Part shown: positions 6,565-12,496 of the stretch, piece by piece | How the letters are laid out: each line of letters begins with the position of its first letter | Numbering within the stretch: position 1 is the first letter of the stretch | DNA from: Planctomycetaceae bacterium | GTDB lineage: Bacteria; Planctomycetota; Planctomycetia; Pirellulales; Lacipirellulaceae | DNA length: 12,496 nt | Reading direction: 5' to 3' | NCBI GenBank assembly: GCA_002713555.1 | Contig: PATG01000118.1 | Location: 1 to 12,496 of the forward strand | The notes under the pieces: generated by a model | The model's input: only the letters and a program-made list of their open reading frames with translations | Database searches by the model: none | What the model was told of the DNA's origin: nothing | Program-made: the position numbers and the translations under genes

Positions 6565-6851
6565 CACGGCCCCCTGCTCCTCCACACAAAGGGGGAGCCC
6601 CCTGCCGGAGTCGGCAAGGCAAAATTTGCACCTAAAGTTTGTCGAAAGAGCACCATTTTTGCCTCCGGGGGTGTACAGTTCGAAGCCCTTGTGCAATATT
6701 TCACGACTCGTAGCTGGCAACGGTGATAACTACCTGCCTGCGAAGATGTTGTGTACTTTCTGCCTGACATGGCTGGCATCTCCTTGATGCACCAGACCAG
6801 TCCATTTCGGGCAGCCCCTTTTGGCTCCGGCCGGTTGAGGAAGAACCACAC
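6565..6851 (+). other. Non-coding gap before nuoH with a GC-rich hairpin
   Basis: I see no gene here. Just after the relic, GCTCCTCC (6576-6583) and GGGGGAGC (6591-6598) form an 8-bp stem with one G-T pair and a 7-nt loop. It is followed by CCCCTG, not a T run, so it is not a classical terminator. GAGG at 6836-6839 lies 12 nt before the nuoH GTG. A promoter for nuoH might be expected here but none is convincing. Confidence 0.45.
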
Positions 6852-8204
6852 GTGGCCCAATTCCTATCCGAGTTGTCGATCTTCGGATTTCGCGTCTGCC
6901 CATGGCCCTGGCTGGCTTATGTTATTGCCGGGATCGTGCATATTGCGCTGATCATCAATCTGGTTGCCGTTGGCGCACTAATCTTTATTTGGCTGGAACG
7001 TAAAATCTCTGGTCGTATTCAGGACCGTCTTGGCCCGACACGCGTGGGTGGTAAGTTTGGCTGGCTACAAACGTTGGCCGATGGCCTGAAGCTGTTAACC
7101 AAGGAAGACTTGATGCCCAACGGTGCTGATGGTCTCCTCTTTAGAATTGCTCCCTATGTTAGTTTTTGCGCGGCGATTTCGGCATTCATTGCCATCCCAT
7201 TTGCTGGTGGTGCCTATCCCTGGATCGCACAGCACCTGAACGCTGGCGTATTTTTTGTTTTAGCGGTCCTAGGCCTCGAAGTCTTTGGGGTCATCCTGGC
7301 TGGTTACTCTTCTGCATCCAAATGGTCACTCTTCGGAGCAATGCGTGAAGCGGCGCAGGTTGTCAGCTACGAAGTACCGTTGGGTATGTGCGTGGTGGTT
7401 CCCGTGATGCTTGCAGGCTCCATGGACATGATCGTCATTGGCGACATGCAAGCGGGCTGGTTCACCAACTGGCTCGTCTTTCATGACCCGTTTACTTTCA
7501 TCACATTCTGGGTTTTCTTCACTTGCGCAACAGCAAGTGTGAATCGGGCTCCCTTCGATCTGGCTGAGGCCGAGAGTGAACTCGTGGCAGGATTCCATAC
7601 CGAATACTCCGGATTGCGCTGGAGCTTCTTCTTCATGGCTGAATATGGCTCCATGTTCTCCGTAAGCATCCTGGCATCCATCCTCTTCCTGGGTGGCTGG
7701 CATGGTCCTGTTCCTGTCACGTCGCTGCTGGGAATTAGTGGAGAAACAGGCAGTTTTGCCTGGTTCTTCGCCCAACTGCTTGGATTAGGCAATGTCCTGC
7801 TAAAAGGGACGCTGGGCGTCTGCATCATGATGTGGATTCGCTGGACACTGCCCCGGTTACGCATCGATCAAGTGATGACTACCTGCTTGAAGTACTGCAC
7901 TCCTATCGCGGCTGTCATGTTTCTGGGTGCGACTTGCTGGCATTACGCTTATCCCAACAAAAACTTTTTTGGTCTTACGAACTACCCCGAATCGGTTTAC
8001 GAGATAAGCGAAGGCTGGGAAGGCGCCCAACAAAAACCAAAAACTGAAGAAACAGAAAACAAGATTGCCGGCTACCGCAATAAAAACACAACGGACAAAA
8101 ATAAAATAGGCCCGCGCGGGCAACGATCGATTTTAATATCTACAGCCCAACTTGGCCGTCGTGGTGAACATTCGATCCTGGTATTCAATAGGGAGCGATA
8201 TTGA
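6852..8204 (+). CDS. nuoH: NADH-quinone oxidoreductase subunit H, GTG start, long tail
   Basis: NuoH is the membrane subunit that joins the quinone cavity to the proton-pumping arm. Landmarks are WLERKISGRIQDRLGPTRVG (47-66), GWLQTLADGLKLLTKEDL (70-87), AGYSSASKWSLFGAMREAAQ, VNRAPFDLAEAESELVAGFH (about 230-250, the acidic loop at the quinone entrance) and ASILFLGGW. About eight membrane helices are expected. GTG at 6852 is the only plausible initiator: a TGA lies 84 bp upstream in frame, no ATG intervenes, and GAGGAAG precedes it. The family core ends near residue 370. The last 80 residues are Lys/Asn/Glu-rich and then basic, unlike any NuoH region I know, and could result from loss of an earlier stop. 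The stop overlaps the region just before the nuoJ start. Total 450 residues against the usual 325-420. Confidence 0.95.
   Translation: MAQFLSELSIFGFRVCPWPWLAYVIAGIVHIALIINLVAVGALIFIWLERKISGRIQDRLGPTRVGGKFGWLQTLADGLKLLTKEDLMPNGADGLLFRIAPYVSFCAAISAFIAIPFAGGAYPWIAQHLNAGVFFVLAVLGLEVFGVILAGYSSASKWSLFGAMREAAQVVSYEVPLGMCVVVPVMLAGSMDMIVIGDMQAGWFTNWLVFHDPFTFITFWVFFTCATASVNRAPFDLAEAESELVAGFHTEYSGLRWSFFFMAEYGSMFSVSILASILFLGGWHGPVPVTSLLGISGETGSFAWFFAQLLGLGNVLLKGTLGVCIMMWIRWTLPRLRIDQVMTTCLKYCTPIAAVMFLGATCWHYAYPNKNFFGLTNYPESVYEISEGWEGAQQKPKTEETENKIAGYRNKNTTDKNKIGPRGQRSILISTAQLGRRGEHSILVFNRERY
8110..8121. repeat. 12-bp GC palindrome inside the nuoH tail
   Basis: GCCCGCGCGGGC is a perfect palindrome between an A-rich stretch (AAAATAAAATA) and CGATCGATTTTAAT. 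If nuoH once ended earlier, this would have been intergenic and could have formed a hairpin. It is translated in the current frame. Confidence 0.5.
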
Positions 8205-8206
8205 CC

Positions 8207-8842
8207 ATGGACTCTATTTACTGGCCATCGTTCTTTTTTTTGCTCTTCAGCGGGTTTGCATGCACCTTTGCGGTTGCCGTACTCGTTTCGAAAAACATTG
8301 TCCGGATGGCGTTTTATCTCGTCCTTTCTCTGGCAGCAACAGCGGGGCTCTTTTTTCTGGCGGGTGCTGACTTTGTAGGTGCCATGCAGTTGATGATCTA
8401 TGTCGGCGGCACTTTGGTTTTGCTGGTCTTTGGAGTCATGCTGACATCGCAGGAACGTTTTGTGGAAATGAAGACGGATGCCGGTGATTGGGTCATTGGC
8501 TTCTTAGCCGGGGGCGCTTTATTGGCCACACTGATTTGGTCCGCTCTCAGCATCCCCGCCTGGCAAGGAATAAGCCGCGCCGAAGCAGAATCCTTGGCCG
8601 TTGAAAAAACGGCCACCCCGCTGGGCATGGGTCTGGTCGGTTTTCGCGTGGACAACCCAGATGAGTCGGGTTACTTTTTTCCGTTTGAAATCGTCTCGGT
8701 ACACCTACTGGTAGTGCTCGTGGGAGCAGCGTACCTCGCGAGAGCCAAGCGTAAAACAAATCGCCTTGAAATGGAAAATAACCGTCTGGAACAAAACCCC
8801 AAAGGAAACCACGGCGCCGAACCAAAGAATCCAACTCAATAA
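8207..8842 (+). CDS. nuoJ: NADH-quinone oxidoreductase subunit J
   Basis: NuoJ is a five-helix membrane subunit that couples the quinone-site module to the antiporter-like subunits. It starts MDSIYWPSFFFLLF, has NIVRMAFYLVLSLAATAGLFFL, then the hallmark DFVGAMQLMIYVGGTLVLLVFGVML (helix 3 with its pi-bulge region), two more helices (about 93-110 and 160-178) and a polar tail rich in Asn, Lys and Glu. Length 211 against 165-200 in most bacteria; the extra part is the tail and a loop of about 45 residues between helices 4 and 5. ATG at 8207 is preferred, with GGGAG 11 nt upstream. An in-frame TTG at 8201 would add two residues and overlap the nuoH stop, so coupling with nuoH is likely. The gap to nuoK is 7 nt. 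Confidence 0.95.
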   Translation: MDSIYWPSFFFLLFSGFACTFAVAVLVSKNIVRMAFYLVLSLAATAGLFFLAGADFVGAMQLMIYVGGTLVLLVFGVMLTSQERFVEMKTDAGDWVIGFLAGGALLATLIWSALSIPAWQGISRAEAESLAVEKTATPLGMGLVGFRVDNPDESGYFFPFEIVSVHLLVVLVGAAYLARAKRKTNRLEMENNRLEQNPKGNHGAEPKNPTQ

Positions 8843-8849
8843 CAAACAT

Positions 8850-9209
8850 ATGATTCACTTACCACTGGCCAATCTGCTTACCGAACCCGTTGGGGCGATG
8901 CATTACGTTGTCGTCGGGGCAATCCTCTTTACGTGTGGTGTCCTTTGCATGGCAACCAAACGTAATGCCCTGGGTGTGCTGATGGGTATCGAATTGGTCT
9001 TGAACGGCGCTAATTTGAACTTCATTGCCTTTGGTAGCCGCTACCTTCGCAATGATGCCAACTCCATGGGACTCGACGGTCAACTCATTGCTCTGTTCGT
9101 AATCGTTTTAGCCGCCGCCGAGGCAGCTGTGGCGCTTGCGATCGTGTTGAACTTTTACAATAACCATAACTCAATCGACGTGGACCGCGCCGATCAGTTG
9201 CAAGGCTAA
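8850..9209 (+). CDS. nuoK: NADH-quinone oxidoreductase subunit K
   Basis: NuoK is a three-helix, MrpC-like subunit in the proton path. It contains the two key membrane glutamates, E48 in VLMGIELVLNGANLNF and E91 in LAAAEAAVALAIVLNFY, matching E36 and E72 of the Escherichia coli protein. It ends in the typical DVDRADQLQG. ATG at 8850 gives 119 residues and lies 7 nt after nuoJ, suggesting translational coupling in the absence of a clear ribosome site. An internal ATG at 8898 (MHYVVVGAILF) would give 103 residues, closer to the usual 100, and cannot be excluded. An in-frame ATG at 8766 inside nuoJ is unlikely. Confidence 0.95.
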   Translation: MIHLPLANLLTEPVGAMHYVVVGAILFTCGVLCMATKRNALGVLMGIELVLNGANLNFIAFGSRYLRNDANSMGLDGQLIALFVIVLAAAEAAVALAIVLNFYNNHNSIDVDRADQLQG

Positions 9210-9221
9210 CCTGCGAATACG

Positions 9222-11759
9222 ATGGATCCAGCTTCAACACTACCGACGCTCTTGATGTGGGCCTGGCTTGTGCCACTCATTTCGTTTGTGTTTATCCTGC
9301 TGTTTGGTAAATACCTGGGACCGCACGGCAAGGGAGCTGGCTATGTGGCGACGCTTGCCATCGTCACTTCAGGAATCCTGAGTTTTATTGCCCTTTTTGG
9401 AGTGTGGCTGCCTTACCACGACATGCCCGCAGAAGTGCATCATGAAGAGCATCACGATACGGAAGATCATCATGTTCAAAGGAGTCGCGTTCAAAGCAGG
9501 CATGTTCAGAGCAACTCTGAAAGCGACTCCCTGTTCCAACAAGTCTCGCTATTTTCTGAAAAAGATCCGTCTTTAGACAATGACTCCGCTATTTATTATG
9601 AAGCCAAGGGTCATGAAACCAACGGGCATGAAGGATCCGCAGGTCATGCGACTGATCATGCCAACAACCCTTCCCCCACGTACTACACCCACGATTGGTA
9701 CAACCTGGCCGTCTTTGGCAAGCTGAAGCTCTCCATTGGCTGCTATATTGACTCACTCACTGTCGCCATGTTTTGCATGGTATCTCTCATTGCCTCCTGT
9801 GTGCACTTCTATGCCATGGGATACATGCACGATGAACTGCACGACTTTACGGACCCCGAAGTTACACTCTCCAACGGCGAAAAACTCAAACGTCCTGGCC
9901 GATATTACAGGTTTTTTCAGTATCTATCGCTCTTCTGTTTCAGCATGTTTGGCATTGTCATTGCGGGCAATCTTGCCATGGTATTTGTCTTTTGGGAATT
10001 GGTGGGCATCTGCTCCTACTTCCTGATCGGATTTTATATTGAGCGGAAGAGTGCTTCGACAGCAGCCAACAAGGCATTCATTGTGAACCGTGTAGGCGAC
10101 TTCGGCATGCTGATCGGTTTGATGGCACTGTGGTCGAGTCTGGGTACGTTTTCCTTCGGAGATACAAAGGATGCCGCCGGCAATGTGACCGAACATGGCA
10201 TATTCAGCCAGCTTCGCACCGAGAAAAACGACTACCAAATTCAACCCACCGAGGAAATGGTTGTTGAGGGCTCGCGTTTCGCTCCAGGCGTAACTGACAG
10301 CGAAGGAAACGTAGACCCCGAGAACAATGCGGGGCAATGGTTGTTGCTTGTTGCAGGGATTGGCATATTTTGCGGCTGCATCGGGAAGAGTGCCCAGTTC
10401 CCATTGCATGTGTGGTTACCTGATGCCATGGAAGGTCCAACTCCCGTATCCGCTCTGGTGCACTCCGCCACGATGGTTGCGGCCGGAGTTTATCTAGCGG
10501 GCAGGTTTTTTCCCGCCTTCTCACCCGAAGCGCTGCTGGTCATTGCCTACATTGGTTGTATCACGTTGTTTATAGCGGCCACCATTGCCATTACAGCCAC
10601 AGACATCAAACGCGTCCTGGCTTACTCCACGGTAAGCCAACTTGGTTACATGATGCTGTCTTTGGGCTTGGGAGGTTGGGTCGCTGGTATGTTCCATCTG
10701 ATCACCCATGCATTTTTCAAGAGCTTGCTATTCATGTGCTCGGGTTCGGTGATCCACGGCGTCCACACCAACGACATGACCGAAATGGGTGGTCTCCGTA
10801 AAAAAATGCCGGTCACCGCCTACACAATGCTGGTGGGTTGTCTGGCCATTATTGGTGCAGGCATTCCCATCATTGGGCCAGGCTTCAGTGGCTACTACTC
10901 CAAAGATGCAATCATTGAACAAGCCTTCAGTTTCGGTTCTAACAATCCACAGCATGTGATCTTGCAATGGGCTCCCGTTGTCGGTGCACTCATCACGGCA
11001 TTCTACATGTTCCGCCTGTGGTACATGACCTTTGCCGGCAAGCCTCGCAACCAGGATCGTTACGATCATGCTCACGAATCTCCTCGGGTAATGACGGCGC
11101 CATTGGTCCTGTTGGCCGTATTTGCCATAGGTGTTGGCTGGGCCGTTCCAGGTTCCGATCTCAAGGTGACAAACCTGCTCGAACAGTCCCGCCCCATTGG
11201 AACACTCAATACGTCCCATGGAGTGCTCTTGCCAGATTTGACAATCCCGAACGAACACGACAGCCACAACCCCGAATTCAAAGTCCCCGCGGGCTGGGCC
11301 GCCTTTGGCACCGCTGCCCTGGGGGTCCTGCTGGCTACGGTCATCTACTTATTGGGGGGGTTGAAGACCTCGAACGAGCTGAAACAGCGGTTCCCTTTCC
11401 CACACAAGTTTTTATGGAACAAGTGGTGGTTTGACGAGTTGTATTGGGCTGTCCTGGTGGCACCCAGTATGCTCCTTGCCAAATGGATCTCCAAGTTCGA
11501 TCTGGGTGTCATTGATTCAATCATCCATGGTTCTGCTGCCACGAGTAAAGGCGGCTCCAAAATCGTTGACGCTGTGTTTGACCGTACCCTGGTCGACGGC
11601 ACTGCCAATGGATTGGCGCGTGGGACCTGGGACCTGGGTCTCTGGCTCCGAAAAATACAATCTGGCAATCTACGTCAATACGTGATGCTTATCGTCATCT
11701 CGACCGTAGTGCTATTCGCAGCAGCAAGCTATTTGCCGCTGATTATTCCGTTTCAATAA
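9222..11759 (+). CDS. nuoL: NADH-quinone oxidoreductase subunit L, enlarged
   Basis: NuoL is the distal antiporter-like proton pump of complex I, with a long lateral helix along the membrane arm. Landmarks are FVFWELVGICSYFLIGFY with essential E259, KAFIVNRVGDFGMLIGL, IGKSAQFPLHVWLPDAMEGP with K389, VSALVHSATMVAAGVYL, a HAFFKSLLFM helix, GFSGYYSKDAIIEQAF, and a C-terminal lateral-helix region ending in membrane segment YVMLIVISTVVLFAA. It has 845 residues against about 610-670 usually. Extra material lies at about 66-155 (a His-rich loop after helix 2 with 12 His between 66 and 146), about 202-227, about 313-372 between the TM5 and TM7 regions, and in the C-terminal third. By topology of the family the first insertion is periplasmic (inference). 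ATG at 9222 follows nuoK by 12 nt; the ribosome site is weak. Confidence 0.96.
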   Translation: MDPASTLPTLLMWAWLVPLISFVFILLFGKYLGPHGKGAGYVATLAIVTSGILSFIALFGVWLPYHDMPAEVHHEEHHDTEDHHVQRSRVQSRHVQSNSESDSLFQQVSLFSEKDPSLDNDSAIYYEAKGHETNGHEGSAGHATDHANNPSPTYYTHDWYNLAVFGKLKLSIGCYIDSLTVAMFCMVSLIASCVHFYAMGYMHDELHDFTDPEVTLSNGEKLKRPGRYYRFFQYLSLFCFSMFGIVIAGNLAMVFVFWELVGICSYFLIGFYIERKSASTAANKAFIVNRVGDFGMLIGLMALWSSLGTFSFGDTKDAAGNVTEHGIFSQLRTEKNDYQIQPTEEMVVEGSRFAPGVTDSEGNVDPENNAGQWLLLVAGIGIFCGCIGKSAQFPLHVWLPDAMEGPTPVSALVHSATMVAAGVYLAGRFFPAFSPEALLVIAYIGCITLFIAATIAITATDIKRVLAYSTVSQLGYMMLSLGLGGWVAGMFHLITHAFFKSLLFMCSGSVIHGVHTNDMTEMGGLRKKMPVTAYTMLVGCLAIIGAGIPIIGPGFSGYYSKDAIIEQAFSFGSNNPQHVILQWAPVVGALITAFYMFRLWYMTFAGKPRNQDRYDHAHESPRVMTAPLVLLAVFAIGVGWAVPGSDLKVTNLLEQSRPIGTLNTSHGVLLPDLTIPNEHDSHNPEFKVPAGWAAFGTAALGVLLATVIYLLGGLKTSNELKQRFPFPHKFLWNKWWFDELYWAVLVAPSMLLAKWISKFDLGVIDSIIHGSAATSKGGSKIVDAVFDRTLVDGTANGLARGTWDLGLWLRKIQSGNLRQYVMLIVISTVVLFAAASYLPLIIPFQ
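9474..9518 (+). repeat. 15-bp tandem repeat inside nuoL
   Basis: Three in-frame units start at 9474, 9489 and 9504, each beginning GTTCA(A/G)AG, and encode VQ-S/R-rich pentapeptides (VQRSR, VQSRH, VQSNS). Because the period is a multiple of three, copy changes keep the frame. It lies inside the His-rich insertion. Confidence 0.7.
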
Positions 11760-11795
11760 CATTTAAAACCCTTTGAAAGACGACGGCGACCTATC

Positions 11796-12496
11796 ATGAA
11801 TCTCAGCGACCCTGTGGTTTATCTGAGCTTGCTAATTTTCCTACCTGCCATAGCGGCGTTGGTGTTGGCCTTTTTGCCCCGCTTTACCGACGATGCGTTA
11901 AAGTTGATCACTCTTGCTGTGACGATTTCGGTATTCATCCTGTCGTTGGGTCTTTTTAGGCAAGGTGCGGGTATCGATTTTGAAGCCGGTGTGGCCGAAA
12001 TGCAAAACATGTTCAATTACGACTGGATACCCTCCTTCGGTATTCAGTATTTCATGGGGATCGATGGCATTAGTTTCCCGCTAGTGATTTTGACATCCTT
12101 TTTGAGTGTGCTCGCAATGGCCGCCTCCTGGCCAATCAATAAGCATGTCAAAGCCTATTGCATTTTATTTCTATTGCTAGAGACAGGCATGATAGGCGTG
12201 TTTTTGGCACTCGACTTCTTCCTGTTCTATGTGTTCTGGGAAGTCATGCTATTGCCGATGTATTTTTTAATCGGTATCTGGGGTGGTCCACGCCGCGAGT
12301 ATGCAGCCATCAAGTTCTTTCTTTATACGCTCCTAGGCAGTGTGGCGATGCTTATTGCCATCCTGATGCTGTACTTCAACAGCGATCTTCGAACGCTCGA
12401 CGATTCTCAATTGGTCGCTGCTCGTGTTGTAGAAACCGAAGCGGCAGCGGCTGAGTGGCGTGCTGCGACTCCTGATTTAAAAGCGGCCCCAGATCG
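11796..12496 (+). CDS. nuoM: NADH-quinone oxidoreductase subunit M, 3' end cut
   Basis: NuoM is an antiporter-like proton pump in the middle of the membrane arm. The first 233 codons are present. It starts MNLSDPVVYLSLLIFLPAI and has the family marks FMGIDGISFPLVILT (86-100), KAYCILFLLLETGMIGVFLALD (119-140), LFYVFWEVMLLPMYFLIGIWGG (143-164) with essential glutamate E149, and REYAAIKFFLYTLLGSVAML (167-186). The sequence at the edge, after FNSDLRTLDDSQLV, is an Ala/Glu-rich loop that looks longer than usual. ATG at 11796 is 36 nt after nuoL. NuoN, normally next, is outside the window. Confidence 0.96.
   Translation, partial: MNLSDPVVYLSLLIFLPAIAALVLAFLPRFTDDALKLITLAVTISVFILSLGLFRQGAGIDFEAGVAEMQNMFNYDWIPSFGIQYFMGIDGISFPLVILTSFLSVLAMAASWPINKHVKAYCILFLLLETGMIGVFLALDFFLFYVFWEVMLLPMYFLIGIWGGPRREYAAIKFFLYTLLGSVAMLIAILMLYFNSDLRTLDDSQLVAARVVETEAAAAEWRAATPDLKAAPD

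Noticed and set aside
6565..6620. GC-rich hairpin as a Rho-independent terminator upstream of nuoH
   Set aside because: The stem is followed by C-rich sequence without a T run, and the stem includes a wobble pair.
5822..6787. Reading the whole 321-codon frame as a functional aminotransferase
   Set aside because: It lacks the N-terminal half of the fold, and the last ~120 codons are not family-like; the family-like C-terminus continues in another frame from about 6410.
6459..6860. 133-codon leftward open frame between the aminotransferase relic and nuoH
   Set aside because: It runs antisense to the relic and into the nuoH start, has no family motif and an odd Trp/Pro/Ser-rich composition. 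Not a gene.

Overview
The window looks like part of a Planctomycetota (probably Pirellulales-type) chromosome of medium GC. I base this on the character of the NADH dehydrogenase subunits: a NuoH N-terminus of the planctomycete type, a long NuoA with an inserted loop, and a NuoL with a His-rich insertion. I also base it on the scattered order of the nuo genes. No marker gene fixes the taxonomy, so the assignment is an inference.

Layout. Positions 1-1422 are read leftward: a ferrochelatase (hemH) cut by the window edge, a tRNA-Glu(TTC) and a CsrA translational regulator. Then comes about 900 bp without a convincing gene (1423-2321). It holds the csrA leader, which is unusually rich in GGA triplets on the csrA-sense strand, several inverted repeats, and a good sigma70-like promoter at 2091-2118 pointing at the nuo genes. 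From 2322 to the right edge everything real is read rightward and encodes respiratory complex I (NDH-1): nuoI, nuoA, nuoC, nuoD, a broken class-III aminotransferase, nuoH, nuoJ, nuoK, nuoL, and nuoM (cut by the edge).

How the genes work together. NuoC, NuoD and NuoI belong to the peripheral arm that carries electrons to quinone. NuoA, H, J, K, L and M form the membrane arm that pumps protons. NuoB, which holds the N2 cluster, is absent from its usual place between A and C. NuoE/F/G (the NADH-oxidising module) are absent from their usual place between D and H, where about 1.27 kb of decayed DNA with the C-terminal half of an aminotransferase lies instead. NuoN is not reached. The missing subunits must be encoded elsewhere or not exist; the window cannot tell.

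Points worth attention: ten GGA motifs in 155 nt ahead of csrA (candidate autoregulation); short tandem duplications of 14-17 bp ahead of nuoI, nuoC and nuoD; the aminotransferase relic at the E-F-G position; large insertions in NuoA and NuoL predicted to face the periplasm; a hemH that appears to start at TTG just after an in-frame TAG; and a low-complexity NuoH tail. I see no mobile element, CRISPR array or clearly new multigene system.
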